Shown here piece after piece: positions 1-11,300 of a DNA stretch of 64,000 nt. Within the stretch, counting starts at the first letter, position 1. Every line of letters starts with the position of its first letter. The stretch is from Edaphochlamys debaryana (lineage: Eukaryota > Chlorophyta > Chlorophyceae > Chlamydomonadales). Where the stretch lies: positions 248,001 through 312,000 of the forward strand of contig JAEHOE010000048.1 of NCBI GenBank assembly GCA_016858145.1. Direction: 5' to 3'. The notes below the pieces were generated by a model, which did no database searches, had not been told where the DNA came from, and saw nothing but the letters and a program-made list of their open reading frames with translations. The position numbers and the translations under genes were made by a program.

Positions 1-2565
1 TGCCCCACGGCCTCGCCCCACGGCCTTCCTTTCCCCCCTTTCTCCTGCCCCCCTGCCCCCACGCACTTGTCAAATGGGTAGTGGATGAGGTCCACGTCAG
101 CCCGCACGGGGATGTCGTCAATGATCTTGACCTGCGTACGGCACCAGCTCCTTGGTCAGCAGCGGCAGCAGCAGTCCACTTCGCCGCAGCCACCAGTTGC
201 GCATACTAGTATTGCCAGCTTTGCCAACATGGCAAGACTCACCCATCCCCGCTCGTAGTGATCTCCGTTGCGGTATTGATCCACCGTGTCCACTCCCTGC
301 CAAAGCCAGGGAAGACGCCCTGGTCTGTCATACCTCATATGGGGCTGAAGGGGGTCAAGGGCAGTAGGGAACACACGCATGCGCAGGACCGCTCACCGAA
401 TACGATATGGTGAGGACCATTTCCTCCGGGAGAACAATTCTACAACAGGGCATGGAGAATGGGAGGAGTGTGATAGTCTGACCACCCTGCACTGGACACC
501 TTGTCACTACCCTTCTGGATCTAGAAAGACCTAACCCCTTGGCAAGAGCCTTTCCCGCCCAGCGTTGCTATCTTATTTTGGCGTAGCTAAGTCTTCCAGG
601 GACAAAACCCCCTGGTTGGGCCGGATTAGCTAAGTGCATGTAAGGACTGAGGCGCTGCAGCCGGCCTAATTAGCCAAGTGACGGCCCAAATAGCCAAGTG
701 ACGGACAGGGGGCGGCGCAGGCACAATGAGTCCTTTTCAAACGTGCAGAAGGGGCCTCTGTTGCAGCCCTGCAGGGCCGCGAACCCCGCCTCCGCGCAAA
801 ATTGGCCCGCTCTGCTCCGGGCCGTTCCAAGCCCGCCAACCCCCTTGCAAGCATCGACTATATGTATTGAGGGGTTGAGAAGGCTTGGGAGGTGCGGGGA
901 CGCGGTGGGGCGAGAGCTGCGCGCTCTGGGAGACCCGGGGGAAGGCCGGGGGTCGGGTTGCCGCACCCCCTCCTCTCAGGTAGGGTGCCAACAGGTCTGC
1001 GCAGGTTGGGACACACGCCCTATGCCCACAAGAAGGCGCTTCATCCATGCACACACCCTGCCGCGCGGCAAAATCAGCGAAGTACTAGCAAATTTAGCTA
1101 AGTTCCTCAGGGACAAAAGTCTCAGATTCCTCGAATTAGCCAAGTTCACTTGGCTAAAAATCGTAAACTTAGCTAAGATAGCAACACTGTTCCCGCCTCC
1201 CTGCGGCCCCCTCCCGCACCCTCCCGCGCCTTCACGTCCGCAGTCCCAAATCCCCCGCCTTCCGGCAGTCCCGTTGCAGCGCCCCACGCACCTGAACCCG
1301 TCGTCCCCCAGCAGCGCCTCGCTGACGGTGATGCGGTACATGGCCCGGGCCACCAGCTCCCGAGTGTCCACGTCTGGGGGCAGGGGCCGACAGCAGGGGA
1401 GGGAGTGGCACGTCGTGGTGACGTGGGCAGGCGGTTGGGGCAAGGCAGACGGCGCCAGCACCTCGGATGCCCTAGTCAGTAACATCTGCCTCGCTTACCC
1501 TCGATGACCCCCAGGAAGTATACTGCCGGGAAGCTGCCCCATGGCGACTCCTCCACATCGTAGTAGTCGTAGTCAAACAGGGGCTGGGGAACGAGCACAG
1601 ACCGGGGGAATCGGGTTTTCAAGGGGCTCATTTTTCAAGCGGTCCAGCTGGGGCGCTGGATGTCACGAATGTGAGTTGGCGGGGTGGGTGGGCACGAATG
1701 TGGGTGTGTGCGTGCAGCCCCGTGCCGCCCCATGCATGCAGGCCCCTGCAGGCCCCCCGGACCACGCACGCACAGGCTTGTTGTGCGACGTCCAGGGGAT
1801 CAGCATCCGGCGAATCCCGCACTACAAGGCTGCGTACCGGACTTGCTAGCTGCTCCTGTCTGCTCGCCTTCTGGATCCGCGTCCCTCTGAGTCCACGACC
1901 ATTCTCTCTGGCCACTAACATGCCCTTTGTCCACGGAACTCGTAACTACGTCTGCCGCCTGCCCACCTTGAATTGCTCCATGCAGCTGCCGGGGTCAGTG
2001 ACGCCCCGCGCGCCAGGGGGTGCGGGAGGCGCGGGGTGGTATGCGCGGGAAGAGGCGCGTGTGCGGGCCCCTGCCTCCTGAGCGCCGGTGTCTGTCATAA
2101 CTGCACGGGTGGGCAATGCAGCGCAGCGCAGAGGCCGAGGGGTTACTGGTTCGCCGGAGGCAGAGGGGCAAAAGTGTGGCGGCATGCCTTCCAAGCTTCC
2201 ACACTATCACCAACGCGACGACACACCCCGGCCGTGAGCTTCCTCGAGACCACATGCACTGAAATGTATGTATTAAGCGTCCGCGCGAGGTGACGAGTTA
2301 GGCCGCTGCTCGAACGCGAATGCGACTCACGGGGGTAGAGACCGCACACCACGGGAAAGTCGTCGTTCGCGTCTCGCGCTGAGCCCAAATTGTGAAAGTA
2401 AAGCGGCAGCACGCCGGCTAACAAGAGCAGCGTGAGAATCCCCGCATGTAGTGGCAGCAGACAGCCTCCAGGCACCCAGCCGTCCCAAGTTCGATGAGTC
2501 TTGTGGCCATGCCCATCTTCTGGGGCAACTTGGCCACCGCAGCAGGCGTCGAAGAAGCGAGCCAT
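1..2565 (-). CDS. DUF4436-type membrane protein, copy 1 (3' part outside window)
   Basis: Partial gene; its 3' exons lie beyond the left edge. Exons on the minus strand: 2331-2565, 1967-2100, 1499-1583, 1292-1373, 397-439, 243-296 and 67-131. All are in phase and free of stops, and each has exactly the same length as its counterpart in copy 2 (3953-7581). Exon 1 gives a short cytosolic N-terminus (MARFFDACCGG) and a hydrophobic segment near residues 37-57. Later exons give DYDYYDVEESPWGSFPAVYF and DLIHYPFDK; the YPFD(K/R)Y motif is typical of DUF4436. The role of DUF4436 proteins is unknown; they are integral membrane proteins with a large non-cytosolic domain. An upstream in-frame ATG at 2617-2619 would add 18 residues; I chose 2565 because the Met aligns with the copy 2 start. 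Family assignment is from memory of the motif pattern, not from a search. Confidence 0.68.
560..1189. mobile_element. Non-autonomous hAT-type MITE with 8-bp target duplication
   Basis: A 630-bp insertion in the intron between copy 1 exons 1292-1373 and 397-439. Its ends are CAGCGTTGCTATCTTA at 560-575 and, on the opposite strand, CAGTGTTGCTATCTTA at 1174-1189, so the 16-bp terminal inverted repeats differ at one base. It is flanked by perfect 8-bp copies of TTCCCGCC at 552-559 and 1190-1197. An 8-bp target duplication with CA-starting terminal repeats is the hAT-superfamily signature. Sub-terminal regions carry several TTAGC(T/C)AAGT motifs (for example near 589, 626, 667, 689 and 1096-1175), as expected for transposase-binding sub-terminal repeats. 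There is no transposase-like ORF inside, so it would depend on an autonomous relative. It is absent from the paralogous intron of copy 2. Confidence 0.85.
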
Positions 2566-3952
2566 CGCGGGGCGACAGTATTGCCGCTGCAGCCGCGAGT
2601 TGAAAGACGGCTGCTTCAATAGAGCTCGCTACGATGTACGCAAGCGTATTCGGGGCGGCGGCGTTAAGTGCGAGTGGGCGAAACGGTTTCATCATGTGCG
2701 AAGGATTAACGGCGGGGCCGGCCACAGCCACGCGGTCGCGGCGCAGGTCATCATAGCCGAACAACAGTCTAGCAATTGTTGCGGGCTCTTACTGCAGCGG
2801 TTCATCAAAGTCGTAAGTGGGCACGCAGCCGCGTGCGTGCGTGCGTGCCCGGACCTACGCACCCTGCCTCTGACTCTGTCCTCTCCAGGGCCCTCCACAG
2901 CCAGTCCGCAGTCCAGGCCCACGCAGCCTGGACCATATCCAGTTGTGACACCGGTAGACCTGCTGAAGCGTGCGGAAGTAACCAGGAACGCGTGGATTGG
3001 GGGTTAGGAGACGAACCAGGCGAGGAGCTGGGGAGGGCTGGGGTGAGCCAGGTGACCTGGGGACCCGCTCTTGCCAGGGACACCTGGTTACAGCCAATGA
3101 GACCACCCTAAGCCACCCTAAGCCACCATAAGCGACCTTCGCTTCGTTGATACTTATAGCCTTGAGCCACACGCCAGGCCTGTCCACTAGCCAGCACGGC
3201 CGCGCGCCACACTGGAGCCTCAGTGTGAAGCACCCCCGCCAGCCGGACGCTTCCGCGTATAGAAAGCAGCAACTCCAGGCATCACTGCCTGGCTCCAGAC
3301 GCGGTCACGATGCACAACAACATGGCACGGACGAGTACCCCAGCAGCGCACAGGCGCGCTCCTGGGAGACGGTTGAACCCTTGGCCCCGCCCTATTGCCG
3401 CTAGGATTTCGTCTGCGGGGGCCGAGCCAGGTTGGGATACCCAAGCCCAATGAGTCAAATGCAATGACTGGTCCCTTCTCCCCTGCCTTTCCTAGCAGAG
3501 CAAAGCACATCTAGCATCAATTCTACGGTCATTAAGGAAGGTCCAGTAACCTAGAAGCTCGCACAGTGCCCGTGCTTCTAGCAGCAGTGCACAGGTCAAG
3601 TGAAGGCCCCGCCACCGTCAGTCCTCACTTCTCGTACACACCTCCTCACCATGAAGGGCATCCTTTCCTCGGATGAATGTATGAGGAGAGAAGCGTATGC
3701 GTCAGTTTCAAGAATGCGTACGAATACTGGGCATGGTCCAGCACAAGAAGACGGCCTTCTAGGCCCAGTGCAACCTGTACGGCTCCTTCCCTCTGGTAAG
3801 ACAACTCAGTCACGGCGCGGCGTGCTTCCCTTCTACCCTTCTGCTCTTCATGGCCCCATACATCAGTAACACTGCAGATCTAGCGAGCCCCAGAGCTCCA
3901 GGCAGCCCCCGAGCCCCGGCTCCAACCGCTCCAACGACACGCCCTCAGGGCC
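2566..3952. other. Intergenic region between the two DUF4436 copies
   Basis: About 1.4 kb holding the promoter side of copy 1 and the 3' flank of copy 2. No credible coding region was found. A short tandem run of three CCACC(C/A)TAAGC-like units sits near 3104-3134. No other structure is evident. Confidence 0.5.
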
Positions 3953-6900
3953 TTAGCCATGGGCCCAGCCAGGCCTAGCGGCAGCGCCGTGCCGGGATGT
4001 ACGGAAGTGAGCCGCATCCACGTCCCCCCATTCCACTGCCTCCCCAAGCGGAACCGCATCGTCGCCCCCACGTTCCAGGTCCTCCTGGCCCTTGCCCTGG
4101 CCGTCGCTGTCGCTGCCCTTGCCGCCGCTGGCTCCGTGGCTCTCATTGCCGCCGTGGCCGCCAGGAACACTGCCCGCGGGCCCCACGTAGATCACGCGGC
4201 CGGTGTGCATGGGTGAGACGGTGTCGATTCGGCCCAGGCGTCTGAGCTCGTTTCGCTGTGCGTAGATGCGCAGGAGCAGCAGGCAGCAGCACAGGGCCAG
4301 GAGAGCCATGTTCCTGAGGGAGGAGGGCGGGGCACGGGGGCAGGCAACAGGGTGTTGGGGAGGCCCTAATGGCGCAGGGGATGATACACCTGTCACCTCA
4401 GTCCCTCCCTGGCTACCTCCCTGGCCCATGCACTCACCAGATGTACCCTGATACGTCCATGATGCAGCCGACCTCGGGTACTCCCGGCTGAGCGTCTCTT
4501 ACGGCTGGGAGCGCGAACAGCAGGGTTGCCGTGAAGCCGGGAATGTCAAATGTCACGGGCTCGTCGGTACGCACGAAACAGACGTAGATGCAATAGGTGA
4601 CGCAGAAGAGCGTCAGCGCCCACATCCTGGGCGGGACAGGGGTTGGCGTGGAGGGCGTCAAGGCGCACCTAGAGGCTTAACCCCTCTCCACAACCCCTCC
4701 TGCTTCACATGCCCCGGCCATGCAACTCATGGCCAGTGCTGCCTCGTGCTCCTCACCACATCTCATGTGCGGAAACGTTACATGACGTAGGATGCCTCCC
4801 TTGCACCCGTGCTCACATGATAAACACAAAGATGGAGAAGGCCCTGGCTGTTGAGGTCCTCTGCGGGGGAAGGCGGGCCAGATGTTGATCATCATGGATG
4901 GCAAGCTGCTAGGAAGTCCCCCCGACCGTTCGGTGCCACTCGCACCTGGACTTGCACGTCGAAGGTAAAGGAGGACAGGTTTGGCATGAGGTCGAGGTCA
5001 ATCAGTTCCGCCGGGGCGTTGTAATCAAAGCTGCGGGCAAGGAAGCGTGCCGTCGGGGTCTATGCACTGTGAAGGCGCCTTGGAGCTCTGAGGACTGGGG
5101 CTGAACGTCTGCCTGCGGCGGTGCACCGGGACTGCGGATGCCCGCCTTGTGACCAGAGACATAGCACCCTCGCTCGAACCATCGTCCCACCCTGCCTCAC
5201 CTTGGGGAGCGGGTCTTCATGGCAGCCACGAACGGAACAAAGTGCTCCGTATTGTCCGTGGTGTTGACCTGCGCACGGGGATGGGCGGGAGGGACACAGG
5301 CTTAGGTAGATGCCCGTTGCTGCGGATGAGGCGCATGAGCACTGCCGCTGTCCAACACGCACCAGAGCCATCTCAACGTCCAGCTTGACCTGGTACCTGC
5401 ATTGCACAATGCAAGGACGGTGCGTGCCCGCTCATGTGATGCACCAGCCTAGTGGCCTGTCACGTGCTGGTCCTGGCTCGAGGCCGTCGTCTGCTTAACC
5501 CCGCCCACGTCCTCGCCCCACGGCCTTCCTTTCCCCCCTTTCTCCTGCCCCCCCGCCCCCACGCACTTGTCAAATGGGTAATGGATGAGGTCTACATCAG
5601 CGCGCACGGGGATGTCGTCAATGATCTTCTCCTGTGCACAAGCATCACGCCGAGAAGATCTCACTGCTGCAGCGTGCCTGCTTACAAAGTTACCAGCCCG
5701 ATGACTCCTTGAACAACCACGCAACGCAAGGCGCTCACCCATCCCCTCTCGTAGTGGTTCCCGTTGCGGTACTCGTCCACCGTGTCCACTCCCTGTCGGG
5801 TCGAGGGAAGACTACTGCCCTTAAGGACGTGCGGGCCAACTTCTGTCTGTCATGTGTGTCACGTGGCTGGTGCGCGGGCCTCCCAGGCCACAAGAGACTG
5901 TGAGGGCTTACCGAGTAGGCCACCCTAAGCACCATCTCCTCGGGCAGTACCAGCCTGGGAGGCAAGCGCAGACACACGTTCATGGGTGGGTTCAGGGCCC
6001 GGCATGAGCCTTCAGCAGAACCAGCACAAGCACATCTCACATGCCCAGGCCTCGCTGCCAATTAAGGAAGCAAGTTGGGGGCTGCTGCCTGCTGGGGGTA
6101 CACTAGGCCCTGCAAGGGCCTGCTTCGGCCCCGACTCCCTTGCCTCCGGTTACGTGCTTACGTCCTCCACGCCCGCACCTGAACCCGTCGTCCCCCAGCA
6201 GCGCCTCGCTGACGGTGATGCGGTACATGGCCCGGGCCACCAGCTCCCGAGTGTCCACGTCTGGGGGCAGGGACCGACAACAGGGGAGGGAGTGGCACGT
6301 GGTGGTGACGTGGGCAGGCGGTTGGGACAAGGCAGACGGCGCCAGCGCCTCGGATGCCCTAGTCAGTAACATCTGCCTCGCTTACCCTCGATGACCCCCA
6401 GGAAATATACTGCCGGGAAGCTGCCCTATGGCGACTCCTCGACATCATAGTAGTCGTAGTCAAACAGGGCCTGGGGAACAAGCACGCGCCGGGACGAAAC
6501 GGTCAAAATGGACGTATTCCACGTGGAATGGCTTGATATGGGATGTGGGGGACTGATTGTCACGAATGTGAGTTGGCGGGGGGTGGGCACGAATGTGGGT
6601 GTGTGCGTGCAGCCCCGTGCCGCCCCATGCATGCAGGCCCCTGCAGGCCCCCGGGACCACGCACAGGCGGCGTACCGGACTTGCTAGCTGCTCCTGTCTC
6701 CTCGCCTTCTGGATCCGCGTGTGTTGCCTGTGCTACATGGGCCTCTACGGCACGCATTACAGCGACGAGGTCAAGGCGCAGCGGCTGGCGTGGGGATCGC
6801 TGGCTACTGTGGCTAGAACGGGGCGCGGGATGCAGGCGGGGGGGTGCAGTGGCCTAGACGGCTAAGAGCCAGACGGGAGGACTTCTGAGCTGTAACGTGG

Positions 6901-7581
6901 GGTTGCTGGCTGACAGGCTGGTTGTCAAGAATGTGAGCTTACACCCTGCAAGCCAACACAGAAATCCCCACCATTGAGAGAGAGTATGCCGCCTCCCACC
7001 TTGAATTGGTCTGTGCAGCCCTTGGGGTCCGTGGTGCTCCAGGCTCCCGGCGGTGCAGGGGGCGCCGGGAAGTACTGCCTGGTGGCGGCACGCATCCTCG
7101 TGCCGCTCGCACGGGTACTCACGTCCTCCATTTCTGTAGAGCACGGGGTGGAGCAACAGGTGTTACGCTGTACAGCGGCAGCGGGAAAAGAGTGGCACGT
7201 GGTTGGCGTGCGTGCGTGCCTGCCCTCACTGCCTCGTCCGCGACCGGACCTTACAAATGACGAAACTATCCGCACACTGGTGCTTGTATCTTATGTCGTC
7301 GCGGGGTGACGAGTTGGGACGCTGCTCGAACAAGAATGCGGCTCACCAGGATAGAGACCGCACACCACCGGAAAGTCGTCATTCGCGCCCTTGGCCGAAG
7401 ACATGTTGTGGAAATACAGCGGCAGCACGCCGGTCAGCAGGAGCAGCGTGAGGATGCCCGCATGTAGCGGCAGTAGACAGCCTCCAGGCACCCAGCCGTC
7501 CCAGGTTCGGTGGGCCTTGTGATCCTGCGTATCAGCTGGGGCCACCTGGCCACCGCAGCAGGCGTCGAAGAGGCGTGCCAT
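3953..7581 (-). pseudogene. DUF4436-type membrane protein, copy 2, with an in-frame TAG
   Basis: Thirteen exons on the minus strand: 7347-7581, 7000-7133, 6386-6470, 6179-6260, 5912-5954, 5739-5792, 5567-5631, 5363-5396, 5201-5268, 4946-5030, 4817-4860, 4438-4626 and 3953-4313. Together they make a 492-codon frame. All splice sites and phases are intact, but codon 138 is TAG (6426-6428) where copy 1 has TGG (Trp). Diagnostic stretches are YPFDKYQVKLDVEMALV across a splice and, near the C-terminus, a membrane region followed by LLFALPAVRDAQPGVPEVGC and a further hydrophobic segment (MALLALCCCLLLL), as in DUF4436. The tail after it is Gly/Ser/Asp-rich. The gene is either a very recent pseudogene, subject to readthrough, or affected by a base-call error. 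The rest of the frame shows no decay. Confidence 0.68.
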
Positions 7582-8369
7582 CTCGCCGTAGAGGGATGCC
7601 CTCTGTCTTGCAGACGGACTGGCAGCTCTAGACCGACATCATCTTGTGTGCTGGTCCAATGTCCAAGCGCTGGTGTGCCAGAAAGGATCCCCACGGCCAT
7701 CGATATTGCGCGAAACCGTCTGTCGATGTTGCCTCGGTTTCGCTAACTTGCGCCCAACTAGAAGCCCATTCTCTGATCGTGTGCCTTGCTACTTGCATCC
7801 GTGCACGCGATCATGGATAGCTCGATGGCCGCTCGCGATCGCGGCTGGTGATACGGCGGTGTGTGTCACAACCTCGCCGCCAAGAACCCTCCCCCTCCAT
7901 CCCCATGTGGTCCTCGTGCTCCCGTTGAGGCTACGGGGCGGGGTCCGTAGGCTGTGTGCCCTTGTTGACCTTTGGACGCGCCTAGTCGGTGAAGGGGCGG
8001 GGAAGGGACCAGTGGTGCGAGGAGCGGGAGCGGGCGGGAGCGGGCGGCACTCGGCGGCATGCATGGCGGGAAGGCACGGGATCGGCGGCTTCATCGCGGC
8101 TTGGGCGCTGAATTGTGGCCAAATACTTACATATACACATACTTATGGCAGTAGGTATCATGCGCGCAGCTCAGCCGGTTGCACCAAACTTTTAGCGAGG
8201 ACGAGGTGCGGCTGCGAGACCAGAAGTCGTCGAGAGAATATCTAAGAGCTTGGTTTGAGCTACTTACAGGCAACGTAGCTTGCTCGCTGACGGCCTGGGG
8301 CCGGCTGCATTGATCGGCAACGAAATGCCAGCCCGATAGTGAACGCCGGCGGTTCTAAGCTGCTCAGCC
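7582..8369. promoter_or_regulatory. Divergent intergenic region
   Basis: A 788-bp interval between the start of DUF4436 copy 2 (-) and the start of the unknown-family gene (+), so it presumably holds both promoters. A small GAGCGGGCGG-like tandem run lies near 8021-8048. No coding region or specific regulatory site was recognised. Confidence 0.4.
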
Positions 8370-11300
8370 ATGAAGGATGGAGGCTCTGGTTTGCCGCCTT
8401 GGGTGCGGCGGCGGCCACAGGAGGCGGCCGAATCGGCCCCAGGGGCGTCTGAAGCCGCCAGCGGACCGCCCCTGACACCCGCTCAGCGGCGCCTGCTGGT
8501 GGCAGCCGGTGCCGGCATCCCGGCACGCCTGCTGTCCAGCCGGCCCTCGCAGCAGGCCCAAGCCCTTGCGCAGCAGCCCCTGAGAGGCGCCTGGCGCGCC
8601 GGCGCCACGTACCGGCCCGCCCTGCGCGCCGCCGCCACGACAGCGCTCACGGCAGCGGCCACTGTCAGCTCCATCAGCTCCAGGCCCGTGGCTGAGGCCA
8701 GCGTAGCAACTATCGGGCTCGATACAAGCCAGTTTTGGTCCGGCGGAGGCGGCTCCTGGCGTTCCCTGTTTGGCTGGGTTGCAGCGGAGGACAGACTCCG
8801 CAAGGAACGTGCAACCCGGGCAGCTCGGAACAAGCGGGCCGACGAACAGCGGCAGCGGGCGCGTACTAATTCTAACAAGGTCAGCGCTGCTAGAGGCGAC
8901 ATGGCTTCAGGAGCCCTCACCAGTGGCGCCAGCGGCTCAGGCGTTGACAGGGAATTCGCGCAGGATGTCGCGTCGATGCTCACACGAACGAGGGCAGGCT
9001 ACGAGGCGTTGGGCCAGTGCAGCCCTCCTACAGTGCTCGTGACGGCAATGCTCCTGGACGCATCTCGCGCTCGACACCAGCCCCAGCTCCACCAGTCGGT
9101 TGTGGTGGGCGCCGGCGTCATGGACGAGGACCTGCCCTTGAACGGCGGTGCCCGGGGCACCCCGAATGACGAGCACACGCGACTGGTTGGCAGCGCTCTG
9201 CTGCTGGTCAGGGCGTCGGACATGCTGCTGCAGTTCGCCGCCGTACCCGAGGCGCTCAAGGAGCCGAGAGTCAGGCTGCGCACGGAGGTGGATGCCCTGG
9301 TGCATGCACTCGTGTCGTACTGCGGTACGTGCATACGTGGGCCACGCGGGATCACAGCTTGCCGTACGCCGGAGCGAGGCATCGGTCACATGGAACGGTC
9401 CGATGGCCGGCCGGAGTGCGAGCAGCGGCATGGAGTTTCAAGCGCCTGAATGTGATGACTGCGTGCCTGGACAAAGGGAGCTTGCAGGCCTGAGGCCATG
9501 CAGCCTACTACTGTAGCCCAGTAGGGAGCCTCTGTCGTTCTGGTTGGCTCCGAACCAATGCTTCTGGCTGCAACTTTGCCACCCGTCCACTCGCAGGCGG
9601 TCCTCGCATGACGGCGACGGAGCTGCGCCTGCTCGCCTTTCTCCTGGCCGAGCTGCACGTGGGTGGCTTAGTCAGGATGAGGGGTGCGTGGCGACCCCAC
9701 GCCAGGCATGGTGGCATGGCTTGTGAGCTCGTTGCTAGGGACAATCCGCGGCTGGTGCAAGGTCTGAGCCCTTCTTTCTGGGTTGGATTCGCTGTGCCCG
9801 CAGCGCGAGGCAATGAGCAGCCGCGTCCTTCATCCGCTTACTATGCTGGGCGCCGGCCCCCAGCTTGGCCCCGGGTTCGCCTACCTGACCAGTATGCCCA
9901 TGCTCTGCCGCATCGCACGGAGCGCGGCGCAGCTGATAGGGGTGCCGGCGCCTGCTGTGTCGGGCGCTGGCCCGTGGGAGAAGCGAATGGCGACAGCAGT
10001 GGCGGCCGTTGGCGGCGCGGGAGCGGCGGGCTGGCGCGGTGCGGAGGCAGTTATGAACCTCTCTGACCAGCGGCAGTTGATGCGCGCCCTCGGCATCGTG
10101 CACTGGGAGGCCGCCGCCTCGGCTGCCGTGAACGCCGCCGCTGCTGCGGCCGCCACCGACTCCGACGCTACCGCCGACCCCGACCCAGTGGCCACAACGC
10201 TGTCGTCCAAACGGTCGCGGGCTGGCCGGGCGTACGGCAATGCGGTACGGACTGCACGCGGTGGAATTACGACTGACTTCTCAGCCCAGCCACCCGAGCA
10301 GCGGGGCCCTCCGTCAGACCCAGAGGTCGAGGACGCCGCCGCTTTCCTCGCAGCCAAAGAGCTGTGGGAGACGGCCTGCACCGCACAGGTGGGCTCCCAG
10401 CGGCGCGCTGCTCCCACCCATCCCAAGCTCCCCAGAGCCCAGGGCAGGACGCAAGAGCCCGTTTCGGGCCTCGCACTCCTCATCCAATATGCGGGCCTCG
10501 TTCACATTCGCCCCCCAGCTGCCCGGCGCGTGCCTCCGCTGACCCTTTTCCCCCGTCAATCGCCCCCCAGCTAAAACGCGCTTCGGTGGAAGCACTGTCC
10601 GAGTGGCTGCCAAACGCCGTGCTGAGGCCGTACGGCGGGCCCGAAGCCGATGCCCTGCATGACGGGGATGAGCTCGCGCTCCGGAGCGAGGCGCTGGGGC
10701 GTCTGGTGCCCAGGCTGGAGCTGGCGAGGGCTCTCGCGAGGCCGGTGGGTCAATGCAACGTGCAACTAGCCGGGTCTGGCCCACCAGCCGGAGGCCGGTG
10801 GGTGGAGGGCATGCTGATGAGCCCAGGCCCAGGCCCAGGCTTGTGCTCGACTGTGCCGCAGAGCTAGGATGTGCAGAGACGCGAGACAGCTGTGAGGCCC
10901 GTTGCGACGGGTCACAGCGTCGGCACCTTGCTTCCCGAGCCTTACTCGGCTACTACAAGTCAACTGCGCTCTATTCGACGTCTGCCCGCCTGCTGTAATA
11001 TCTGAGCTGCGCGCCCTCTCCTCTGGTACCCCATAAACAGACTCGGCCTGAAGACTTCTGCGCTGTGCTCCCTGTCCGTGGGGCCGGCGCCGCAGCTCTG
11101 GCGGTTGGGGCGGCGGCTGCCGCCAACGCCCTCCGCGAATGGCTGGGGTCTGCCATCCGACCCATCGCTCGGGATGTGGAGGGCAAGCCAGGCATTGTGT
11201 ACCCGCTCGCACGGCGGTCTGCTCCACACCCGCCATGGCCGCGCGCCGCCACCTCCCTCGCTCCAGAGCCTGGCGTCGCGGGCAGTGCAGCCAGCGCCGG

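Noticed and set aside
698..1507. Plus-strand 269-codon frame across the hAT element
   Set aside because: It crosses the element boundary and antisense exons of DUF4436 copy 1 and shows no transposase motif.
6668..6738. Extra DUF4436 exon encoding HADPEGEETGAASKSG, with a counterpart near 1845-1890
   Set aside because: Its phase does not fit the next exon. Joining 7000-7133 straight to 6386-6470 keeps frame in both copies. Its conservation is explained by the homogenised tract.
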